64,000 bases of DNA from Mesostigma viride. Its lineage: Eukaryota > Streptophyta > Mesostigmatophyceae > Mesostigmatales > Mesostigmataceae. The notes under the pieces are model-generated. The model made no database searches and was not told where the DNA came from. It saw only the letters and a program-made list of their open reading frames with translations. The stretch is taken from the NCBI GenBank assembly GCA_009746045.1, contig RPFO01000359.1, positions 972,649 through 1,036,648 of the forward strand. Reading direction: 5' to 3'. Positions 18,701 to 30,700 of this stretch are shown here, one piece after another. The first letter of the stretch is position 1; each line of letters begins with the position of its first letter. Both the position numbers and the translations under genes were made by a program.

Positions 18701-21700
18701 CTTGACGAGAGCTTTCGATTAGGTACCGTATAGAAGTCCGTCAGAGGAGGGGGTGGGCTGCTAGCCTAATTCTACCGTTAAGTTACGTACCCGCGTTATT
18801 AAGTTACGATGCCCTGAAATTGGCTGCGATCGTAATTTAACGCGGGTATGACTGTACATTCGTACGCCCCCCCCCCTCCCCCTCCCCCCTTATCGTACAA
18901 AACGGCGTATTTACCGTATTATGCGGCGTACGAACTCACACTGACTTTACCTTTACATAAGCTAGGCCTACTACCCGTGTGAGAGGAGCGAGCCTCTGGA
19001 GAGGTTATTAGCCAGGGATGTCAGAGGAAGGTTTATTGCAAGAAGCCAGAATCAACAGCGTGTTATGAATTAAGTTGTAGGCGATCAGAAGTAGGCAAGA
19101 AGGCGGTTGCCAGTGGTTGCAGCTAGTAGTGGTAGAGCGGGGTTTTGCTCATGGATTCCATTTCAGATTGTGCCTAATCTTGACCCTTAGTAGCTCATCA
19201 TAATTGGCATGGGGAGTGAAGAGCTAGTGGGTGATAACTGCAGACGGGCACTGCATGAGGAGGGATGCATGCTGCGATGAACTACTTGACAAAGGTGCCA
19301 GCAGGTGCATGGTGTCCAGGAATGGACAACGATTACTCTGTCCAGAGAGGTATATGTAGGAAGGGGAGAGTTTTTTACTTAGGTCACTTCTGGTGTCTTG
19401 TGATAGATGTTGCAAGGAGTACACGACTACGACCCTACACTATATTTGCAGCTGTCACATTAAATAGTATAAGGTGGGCCACATCAGCATTATCAATAAA
19501 CACTAGCCTTGCCCTTTCTTGGCATGCGCAAAACTGCGGAATCGGTCATGGACCGTGTAAACGGTATACACGATTGGCAGCTAAGCAGGCACTTTAATAT
19601 TCAATTATTTTGGGACTTACATTACAGGTAAGGCAGAAGACCAAGGGCCCCTGGGAAAAAGATTCATGCTTGGTGTTTGTTACCGGACAACATCATCGCA
19701 TAATCAAAACCTTCTCATTCTGCAATCATTGGGTGATTTTGAGCCAAGTTGTTGATTGTCCTAGCTGACGTTAGTGATGTACGAATGCCCTCAGGCAGAC
19801 ATACCTAAAGCGCTTTCTTGCCTGGTGGGAAGTAATGCATGCCTGTTGCTGCAGCATGCATGGGCATGGTGGGCAGTCCATGAACTTAGTTTACATGTGG
19901 ATAGAGTCGAGATAAGTGAGACCAAGCCACTGATGGCACTGTTGTGTCAATGGCACGCAAATGCGCATACCTCCAGATGCACACTATATCACCCACTTTC
20001 CTTTTAACTTGCTTTCCTGTTAACTTCTTACCAACTTTCTCGCCATCTGCCTTGAAGCCTAGTTATCTTCATCCCTGCGATTGGGCATATATCGACGGCG
20101 AGATAATATCGTTGTTGCTAAAACGAACAAAATGCAAGCACTTGCATATGGCAAGAAAGCAGAAGCCTGTGCACCGCCTTTGTTGACTGACGCTGGCACT
20201 GCCTTTGTCCCGGGCATGCATTTGTTCAAGCCTGTCCATGCAGCTAGGTTAGAATAGCTGCAATAATTTGTGAATATAAGTAAGTTATGCATGGCATGGT
20301 GCATGGGCAGGTCCATGTGGATTCGAGCATGGTATGGCGAATTCAGAATTGGGCCACGTTGTTGTGTGTGGCTGGATATACACTAGGTAGGATGCAAAGA
20401 AGAATTACTTGTGTATGTGGGTGCAAGGTGTCACCAAATTTGCATGAAATGATAGCATTTGCAAGCTTCTTGCATGAAAATGACGCAGTCTAACCCTTGA
20501 AGGATATTTGTTTTTCCTGCCCGCTAAATCGTGGTGCTCTTGAACATCTTTATGTATATACACTGTGTACTACAACATAATTCGCTCTTCAGCCAGCGTC
20601 CACAGCTGTCTGCGATTTACTGTGCCTTTGCTGTCCCTGTATTTTGCATAGCGTGTAAGCTGACATAGTGGATGCAACCACGCGCACTGCATGCTTGCGT
20701 CCTGCAGAGGAAACGACGACAGCGTGATGCACTTCGTTAAACATCCATCCTGCCGAGCAGTTCACTGCATGGAGCGTCAGAGAGAATTCGTGCGTGACAT
20801 ACAAATTATCGCTCTCTTAATAATCGCCATGGTTGTTTACCGAAGTTGCCATCCTAGTTGCCAAATCGGCTGTACTGTTATTTGGGTTTCGTTTTGGCAT
20901 ATAAGAGAGATTAGAGAGAGAGATTAGATGCCGACAATGTCATTGAAACAAGTTAAGTCCCATTATTGTCATAACTGTACGACCTTTACCACGGCCATTT
21001 TCTTTCATATCTGTTTGGTAGTATGTGCTACTATCTTCTTCGCTCTGTTTGCGAACACCAAGTGTGCTGCCACTGCTGCATGCTGCTACATGTTTAATAC
21101 ATACTACAGCACTATACAATTCTCCACTTCTACAGTTCTACTCCTATTGCCAATAATACTACTATCAGCTATAGCGGCCACCCTTCCATCTCACTATAAA
21201 GAAACTATGTTCAGAGAACCACGATAATATATTCTACTACTCCATACTATTAAACTAGTAGTACTGTTGCTACTATTTCTAACTGAATGATCCTGGCCCC
21301 ACCATTATCAATACAAGTGCTACTTTGGCTACTATAGTATCGCAACCGATGTCGATTCAAGTATCCTGCTGCACTTATTCGTGCTTTCGCTGCCACTGTT
21401 GCTATTACCATTACACTAGTGTGTAGCAGTCAGCTATTACGTTGGTGTTGTTACAACCCCCCGTCACCCCGCCCATCCCCCTCCCCCCCACCAGCAGCTC
21501 CACGCCACCACCAAACCCACCAACAACCTACCCTGCCCAATGACCCAAACCAACCCTGCCCAACCCAGTGCCCAACCCAACCCAAACCAACCCTAGTCAA
21601 ACCAAACCAAACCAAGCCCACCTCACCGCCGCCCCCTCAAACATCCAGCCACGCCGCACCAGCACTGACGCCACAGCCACCCCCACACCCCACCCTGTAC

Positions 21701-24700
21701 ACTATCACCCCCACCACATATACACACGCGCACCCACACAGCACATAGCACACACACACGATGACGACCACCACAACCACAACCATGGCGGACGGCATTG
21801 ACACCGATACTGCCATCATCACCACCGTAATAGGCTGAGCAGCAACATCCCCCACCGGCACCCCACCAGTCCACCGGGCCCAAGTACCTCAGCTCTGCTT
21901 TTCTTGCTGCTCATGATGTGTTGATAACAACTACCATGTATTAATAATACTACCACAATAGACTCTATAGGGTCAACCCCTATCAAATGTTTTAGACGCC
22001 TCGTATGTAATTTGAGGCCCGTTACGGAAATCCTATCCAAATGTTGGGCTGCTCATTCCATTTTTTGCCTGCGGATCCGCCCCATTTGATCTACCCCATG
22101 TCCCACAGTCACTTGTCCATTTCAATTGATCCTGTCCCATGGATAGCACATAGGTGACAGTTAATGGTTGACAGTCTCCTTCATCGTTGATAATTGGAAT
22201 TCTTTTGGTCCAATGAACTCGATTCACTAAATTAGTTGACACTTGACAGATGACAGGTGACAGATGACAGGTGAAAGGTGACAGATGACAGATGACAAGT
22301 ATCCGTAACAGTGGCTACATCCCTTGGTCTCCCGTCCACCAGGCACCAGCGTCTCCCGATTCCCTAGTTCGTAGTGACACGTGGCCAATAATAATGAAAT
22401 GGATTTGCTATCCATCAGTTTTCAGGTGCACCTCCTGACCTTGCTTGAGCCTGAGCTCGTCCCATGTTTGTGCCGCTCGATGCGTTTGCGTATTGGGTGA
22501 TCTCGATATTGGCGTCACGCACCCTTTTTTGTAGGGTTTTTGGGGTATTCTACGTTACGTGTGAGATTCATCTTGCTTTTCCTACGATCCCACACTCGAT
22601 TTCAGGATTCACTGGGTAGCTATCTGCGGCAGTCCACGAAATTATAAAATTAACGGCTAGCTTTTGCACTTGAACAGCAATGCCTATTGGTTCTACTACT
22701 ACTACTAGCAGTAGTACTAGTTTTGGGGGTGGGGGTGGGGGTGGGGTGGGGGTGGGGGTGGGGGTGGGGTGGGGGTGGGGGTGGGGTGGGGTGGGGTGGG
22801 GGTGGGGTGGGGGGGGTGGGGGTGGGGGTGGCTGTGGGGATGGGGGGATGGGGGGATGGGGATGGGCCTTGCATTTTTTCCAGGCAGGAAAAAAATGTAT
22901 CGTCAACATGACAACCCCGAATGAAGCGTTCCGCGAGCCTGCTGTGTATCGTTGTCCCAGACTTTATTGGGCACACTACCCCCTGCTACTGTCGTGCTGA
23001 GCGTTCACATTCCGGGGAAATTATGCAATAAGGGCTCATTTGTTTGCACGCTGGCAAAGCCTACTGCGTGTTGCTACTCTCGGTGCCGTGTCATGGCATA
23101 CTCCCTCTTCTTCCCTGGTAATGAGGGATCTGTGTCGTGATACATACGCCTGGCATAGGTGAAGCAAGTTGGGTCTAGATATGCTGGACCTTTGGCTGAC
23201 CATTCCTTCTTCTGATGTACCATCGACTGCCCCATCCCAATGCTGACCCAGCAGGGTGTGGCCTCGTCGGAGGCCTATGAGTCATCCCCGCCGTGGTGCG
23301 GGCAGGCGGTACCCCAAGCTGCCATGCCTGCCGGTGCGACAAGGAGAGCGGGTTACCCCTCAACCCCGCCGTCCCCCGCCAAGGTCTGTAGTGGCTGCCC
23401 CAGTAACAGCACTTCCCCACCCAAGGTCATGGTTAGTGATCCAAGATGACATACAAGTGTAAATGTTGACTAATGGCCGTCGAGAATCTGGCTATACATA
23501 GAAGAGGACTGAGCTGCATGTCTGCACAAGCATCTCTCTCCACATTTCTTTTCTTCTCTGCAGACCTTTTCTTTTTGACTGGATGGGGCGTTTCTAAAGC
23601 TCGTGGTATGGTAATTGTAGTTAGGGAGCGGGACAAACGTCAGGGCTACCACAACTACTAGGGCTACTATGCCATCGATGACTAACACCACTAGCATTAT
23701 TACTGATACTATTATTGCTACTGGGGATGGGGATGGGGATGGGGATGGGGATGGGGATGGGGATGGGGATGGGGATGGGGATGGGGATGGGGATGGGGAT
23801 GGGGATGGGGATGGGGATGGGGATGGGGATGGGGATGGGGATGGGGATGGGGATGGGGATGGGGATGGGGATTCGACTGGGGATGGGGCTTCGGCTGGGG
23901 CTAGGGCTCGGCCGCTCGGGCGCTTGCGCTCGGGCTCCGTCTCGGGCTCGGGGCGGGGGCTGGGGCTGGGGCTTGCATTTTTTTCCCGGCTGGAAAATTA
24001 TGTATCGTCAACACGACAACCCCGAATGAAGCATTCCGCGAGCCTAGTGCGTATCGTTGTCCCAGTCTTTTGGGGGCACACTACCCGCTGCTACTGTTGT
24101 GCTGAGCGTTCACATTCTGGGGAAATTATGCAATAAGGGCTCATTTGTTTGCATGCTGGCAAAGCCTACTGCGTGTTGCTACTCTCGGTGCCGCGTCATG
24201 GCATACTCCCTCTTCTTCCCTGGTAATGAGGGATCTGTGTCGTGATACGCCTGGCATAGGTGAAGCAAGTTGGGACTAGATGCTGGACTTTGGCTGACCA
24301 TTCCTTCTTCTGATGTACCATCCACCGCCCCATCCCAATGCTGACCCAGCAGGGAGTCGCCCAGCTGAAGGCCCACCTGGAGTCATCCCTGCGGCCGCAC
24401 AGGCAGGGGGTGGTGCGAGTCCAAGCTGCCATGGCTGCCCCTGGGAACATGGTAGTGGGTTACCCCTCACCCACGCTGTCCCCGACAAGCGCCAAGGTCT
24501 GTAGTGGCTGCCCCAGTAACAGCACTTCCCCACCCAAGGTCATGGTTAGTGATCCAAGATGACAAACAAGTGTCAATGTTGACTAATTGCCGTCGAGAAT
24601 CTGGCTATCCATAGAAGAGGACTGAGCTGCATGTCTGCACAAGCATCTCTCTCCACATTTCTTTTCTTCTCTGCAGACCTTTTCTTTTTGACTGGATGGG

Positions 24701-27700
24701 GCGTCTCTAATACTTGTGCTGAGGTAGTGTCAGTTAGGGAGCGGGACAAACGTCATGGCTACGGGTGTGGCCGAGGGGGCCCAGTGACAGAGTGGATACT
24801 GGCAGGCATTGCATGTCGATCTGGCCCTTTTGGTCTTATCTGGCGTCACCTGCTGGTGCACCTACGGATGATGTACCGTCTCAACCGCAACAGGACCCTG
24901 AGACTAGTCACACGGTCTGCTGTGACTCCAGGCCTGGGCACAACACTAACTTGTAAAAAAGCGTCAACTTGGTTCTCTAGAAAGTACCCACTCTCGCAGG
25001 CATGCTGTCACTCTCATGCTCCAGGCCATGCGGATCCGAGTGGCACTGCCTGACATCAATTTGGTACCCTGGGTAGCTAGCCGAGCACGTTGTCACTCCG
25101 TATCAACGACACATGGGTGCAAGGTTGGTTTTCAAACCGCAAGGATTGGTTATCCATCAGTCTTCAGGTGCACCTCCAGACCTTGAGCCCGAGCTCCTCC
25201 CATGTTCATGCCGCTCGATTCCTTTGTGTATTGGATGATCTCGACATTGGCATCGCGCACCCTTTTTTGAACGGTTTCGGGGTATTCTACGTTACATCTG
25301 CGATTCGTCTTGCTTTTCCTCCTATCCCACACTTGATTTCAGGATTCACTGGGTAGCTATCTGCGGCAGTCCACGAAATTATATTTATGATGTCATGGCA
25401 GTCCACGAAATTATAATGAACGGCTAGCTTTTGCACTTGAACAACAATGCCTATTGGTTCTACTACGACTTCTACCAGCAGTAGTACTAGTACTTGTACC
25501 TCAACTACTACTCTAAGTAGTAGTTTTACTAATATTGATCTCGGGGTGCTCCAGCAGGCTAGACAGCCCATTCACCCAAGAACTTTATTTGAATGCTGTT
25601 TAGAACATTAATGAACATAGGAGCGGTCACTTGCATGGTGGGTAATTCAGTCTTAAATAGGAATCACAAGGTGCTTAGTTAGGTCAAGTGACTGTCATTT
25701 CTTGCTAGCATTTTTAGTTTCACAACTTCAATGACTTCTCTTGCTTCCCTCGAAAGCTGCCAAGCTTCTTAATTAGTTGTTTAGGGTTGGAGCACCCTAT
25801 GTCATCCCTTTTCCCCGCACCTGCACTGATACAGTACACCTACAATGGCACCACGTTCTTGCCCTAGCTCTTCACAATTTTTGTCGCTGCCATATTTGCC
25901 CTTTTATTGCTGTCACCCTCCTTACCACGGCATGTGATGGCCCCTTTAGCGCTCCTTGTGTAGCGACCATGAGTGCATGTTTTGAAATGATTATTTTTTG
26001 TGGTTCTAAGATTATATCTTTTCCATTTTTTGCACATTTTTCTCTGCATCCCTTTCCTCTTCCCCTCAATACTGGAACTTCGGCCAGCCATGTATAGCAT
26101 CCCAAAACCTTCTGGGGAAGCACTGTTCTCTGCGAAAGAAACACGACTTGGGCATTCCACTTATTAAGGTCATTTGTTCCCAACCGCCCACAGCTTACTT
26201 CGTGTGATAGTGAAGCTTCCATGGCATACTAGACTTTTTTCGTGGTAATGAGGGATCTGCATCGCGATACGCCTGGCATAGGTGGAGCAAGATGGGTTAA
26301 ATTGGTGGACTTCGGCTGACCCACCCATCCACTTATCACACCATCCGCCGCCCCAGCAGCAGCCGCCGGCCCAGACGACGGCCCAACAGCCGCCCACGCC
26401 GCTGGCCCAGGCAGCCGCCACACAGCAGCCCCAGGAGACGCCCCAGGGGACGCCCCCATGTCCGTCCCTGCAGGAAAGCTTGTGGGACCCTAGTCATGGG
26501 TGGAGCACTGCGGACACCCCATTCGCGACGTTCGAAAGTATCGCTTCCCCTGATGGCCACCCCATCGCAACAGACCAGGTCAGTGGCGCAAGATGAGAAA
26601 AAAATTGATAGTTTGGAACAGCTGCCTCTACTAAGCTGACTATGATCTGAAGAAGCGGCACTCACAGCTCCATTCCTTCCACATTTCGTTTCTTATCTTC
26701 ACGCTTCTCTTTCTTTTTGGCTGAAAGGGATGTTTCTAATACTTGTGCTAAGCTAGTTCTAGCAGGCGAGCGGGACAAATGTCATGGCTAAAGGTTTTGC
26801 CGAGGGGGCCCAGTGACAGCGTGGGTACTGATGGGCGTCGCCTGTCCTGGCCCTTTTGGTTTTATCTGGCGTCACCTGCTGGTGCACCTACGGATGATGT
26901 ACCTTCTCAACCGCAACAGGACCCTGAGACTAGTCACACGGTCTGCTGTGACTCCAGGCCTGGGCACAAGACTAACTTGTAAAAATCCGTCAACTTGGCT
27001 CTCTAGAAAGTACCCACTCTCGCAGGCATGCTGTCACTCTCATGTGCTCCAGGCCATGCGGATCCGAGCGGCACTGCCTGACATCAATTCGGTACCCTGG
27101 GTAGCTAGCAGAGCACGTTGTCACTCCGTATCAACGACACATGGGTGCAAGGTTGGTTTTCAAACCGCAAGGATTCTGGTAATAGAGAATTTTGTTTTTT
27201 GTAGTTAAGCAAGGAGATATTTCATGGAAGTAGTCAGGCCAGCCAAGTATTTTGCCATCTATTTCTTTCCCGCAATGTGCACATATGACCAGCTTGGAGA
27301 TTGCCAGAGCATTCTTATGGCTGAAAAGAGCAAGAGTTTCGTGTGAATGTTTGGCAAGCATTTGCGAAGATCAGTTGGAGGGGCTACGGTGCCTTATTAT
27401 CACTACTACAATTAGTACTACAACTACTAGGGCTACTATGACATCTACGACTAACACCTCTAGCATTATAACTGCTACTAATTTTGCTACTGGGGCTGGG
27501 GCTGGGGCTGGGGCTGGGGCTGGGGCTGGGGCTGGGGCTGGGGCTGGGGCTGGGGCTGGGGCTGGGGCTGGGGCTGGGGCTGGGGCTGGGGATGGGGCAG
27601 GGGGAGGGGGAGGGGGTTGCCGGGATGCCGGGACGCCAGCGTGGCGATGGCGATGGCGATGGGGGTGGGGCTGCGGCTGCGGCTGCGGCTGCGGCTGCGG

Positions 27701-30700
27701 CTGCGGCTGCGGCTGCGGCTGCGGCTGCGGCTGCGGCTGCGGCTGGGGGTGGGGGTGGGGATGGGGATGGCCCTTGCATTTTTTCCAGGCAGGAAAAAAA
27801 TGTATCGTCAACACGACAACCCCGAATGAAGCATCCCGCGAGCCTGCTGTGTACCGTTGTCCCAGTCTTTACTGGGCACACTACCCGCTGCTACTGTCGT
27901 GCTGAACGTTCACATTCCGGGGAAATTATGCAATAAGGGCTCATTTGTTTGCACGCTGGCAAAGCCTACTGCGTGTTGCTACTCTCGGTGCCGCGTCATG
28001 GCATACTCCCTCTTCTTCCCTGGTAATGAGCGATCTGTGTCGTGATACGCCTGGCATAGGTGAAGCAAGTTGGGTCTAGATATGCTGGACCTTTGGCTGA
28101 CCATTCCTTCTTCTGATGTACCATCGACTGCCCCATCCCAATGCTGACCCAGCAGGGTATGGCCTTGTCGGAGCCATTCTCGCCGGGCGGCGGGCAGGCC
28201 TCTGGGACAACGGTAGAGGGTCACCCCTCAACCCCGCCGCCTTCCGCCAAGGTCTGTAGTGGCTGCCCAGTAACAGCACTTCCCCACCCAAGGTTATGGT
28301 TAGTGATCCAAGATGACAAACAAGTGTCAATGTTGAATAATGGCCTTCGAGAATCTGGCTATCCATAGGAGAGGACTGAGCTGCATGTACGCACAAGCGT
28401 CTCTCTCCACATTTTGTTTGTTCTCTGCAGACTTTTTCTTTTTGACTGGATGGGGTGTTTCTTATACTTGTGGTAAGGTAGTTTCAGTTAGGGAGCGGGA
28501 CAAACGTCAGGGCTACGGTGTGGCCGAGGGGGCCCAGTGACAGAGTGGATACTGGCAGACATTGCATGTCGACCTGGCCCTTTTGGTTCTATCTGGCGTC
28601 ACCTGCTGGTGCCTCTCCTGCTGATGCACCTTCTCAATCGCAGCAAAATGGTGACTGTACTAGTCACACGGCATACTGTGACTCCTGGCCTGTGTGCACC
28701 ACTGTGTGAGAGGGTCTCAACTTGGCTCTCTTGTAAAGTGTTCACCCTTGCAGCCATACTGTCAAGTAATGTGCTCCAGGCCATGCCAGAAAACCCAAGC
28801 CAAGTGTTGCTTGACACGAACTATGGGATGCGGTACCCTGGGTAGTTAGCTGAGGAGGTTTCGTTCCACATGAACCCCAAATGGGTGCAAGGTTGAATTT
28901 CGAACACAGCAAGGGGTTTGGTGACCGAGGGCTTTGTTTCATATATTTGAAGCAAGTGGAAATGTCATGGAAGTAACCACGCCAGCAAAGAAGTTTATCA
29001 TCTGTTCCTTTCCCACAATGTGAAGTATGACCGGCTCAATTTTGTTCTCGTGGCTGACCAGAGTGATAATTTGAAATGGGATTTACGGCCCACATGACAA
29101 TATTAGGAAATGAAAGGCTGCGTGCCATGCCAGTCGAGTGGCCAATTAGCGGACTTGCCAACCTTGAAACAGAAATGTGTTTCTTGAAAAAGAAATGTGT
29201 TTCCCCATTACCTTAATGATAGCATCATAGAGTTTAGGGTGTATAGAATCGCTCTATCATTGCCCGGGTATGTAGGTACATGTGGTGACAACCGTGGCCA
29301 ATGTCTGCACGTTCTTGTCCCGCTATCCACCTTCCTTGTGCCCTGGCACGTGGTCATTATCGGCATCAATGCCCCTTTCTCCACCTTGTGTACCAACCAG
29401 GGCCTGAGCGGCAATGCTAGCGACGTCAAGTGGTCGAAAGATGAACAGACTTTCCTACGGGCAGATTTTGAGGGTGAGTACTACATAGGTTCATGGTACT
29501 CCAGCGTTTTGGGGGCCCTGTTGCAGCAGCCAAATCCAGGCCTGTTACGAGGGATGTTGTCACACTGCTGCTTTTTTATGAACACGTGGTGTTAGTTGCG
29601 CCCAGAGATTTTGCACCTGGACTTAGTTGCTGCAATAGTTCGAATGTATGTTCTCTTCTGCACTGAGGTTTCTTGCTTTAAATTTCCCAGAACCGTTTTG
29701 CTCTCGTTTGCCTGCAGCCCAACTTGCCAAGCGGTTCAAGGTTCCCAGTGTGCTCATATTATTGGGAGGCAACGATTTCCACGCGGGGGCAGTGCTGGAA
29801 GGTAAGAATGCCGTCTATAAACAACCTTCTTAGCTGTCCTGAACTTGCTACTATAAGGCGTACATTACACATTTCAACTTAGAAAAATTCCTGTTATGGG
29901 TGAGTGATAATTCAAAAGCTGCAGACGCGACGGGTGATAAACGAGCCAAATTTAAAGTCTGCAGCATGGCTGGACAAAAATGCAATGGGGGGTCTTGGTG
30001 TGTAGTGCCTTTGTTATAAGATATCACAGATTGCTTTCTTCGCATGGCATGGTTGGATGGCATGCATGGTCCCTGACCATACAGATCTTGAAGTCACCTT
30101 AGGGTCTAGTAGAAGTGCTCGAAGGTCAGTACTTCTGCATGGTAGCTTAGTATCCAAAAAAGGATATGTATAGGGAGGTCAGGGAGGTCATGGTAAACAA
30201 AATGTGAAAGATGGATCAAGAGTTAAGTAAGGCCTTGGCGGCTGCATTTCAAATCCCGGGGTTAACCGCAAGAGCAATATCCTTATAAGCCTTCTCTGCA
30301 CAAGAAATGTCAGCCCATCTACCCTGCACCCGCCAGGCTCTCTTAGTTCATTGCTCTTCCAGGGCTCGACCTCAATAAATTCTCTGGATGTCTGCCTTGT
30401 TACCCAGGCCTGGAGAGGGAGTCCAAAGTGGTGATCATCGACGGAAGCGGCGGTGCTGCTGATGCCATCTCAGAGTGGTAAGGCCCCAGCTATGACATGT
30501 AGTGTCCGTTGCAGGTGGGGAATTGGAGCATGAATTGCAGGTAGAGATATGCAGTATTGGATTGGAAACTCCACGCCTCCCACGACTGCCTGGACGCATG
30601 CCCGCCCGCCCGCCCGCCCGCCCACACATCCCAGCAGCCTCCCTCCCTCCCTCCCTCCCCCCCTCCCTCCCTCCCTCCCTCCCGCCCGCCCGCCCTCCAT

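Larger units (their letters stand above)
22399..28918. repeat. Tandem segmental duplication (modules a, b, c, d)
   Basis: Four kinds of block recur in the same orientation. Block a (starts with the ATCCATCAGT-TTCAGGTGCACCTCC word): 22410-22722 and 25150-25507. Block b (G-rich hexamer tract): 22725, 23723 and 27492. Block c (about 740 bp starting TTGCATTTTTT): 22870-23605, 23971-24708, 27774-28460 and a diverged partial copy at 26160-26745. Block d (starts GAGCGGGACAAA): 24737-25147, 26770-27175 and a diverged 28493-28918. Order is a-b-c, b-c-d-a, c-d, b-c-d. No protein family is recognised in any frame, so the unit's origin is unknown. All of it lies in one channel intron. Confidence 0.85.

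Noticed and set aside
20928-21227. 99-codon hydrophobic frame, possible membrane protein
   Set aside because: AT-rich simple sequence with CTACTA-type repetition; no family signal, and it lies in a channel intron.
22568-24136. Frames encoding Gly-Asp, Gly-Met, Pro-His or Gly-Val repeats
   Set aside because: Translations of the GGGGNT tracts; no start, splice or domain support.
27371-27936. Frames encoding Gly-Ala, Pro-Ser or Ala-rich repeats
   Set aside because: Translations of the GGGGCT/GGCTGC tracts.
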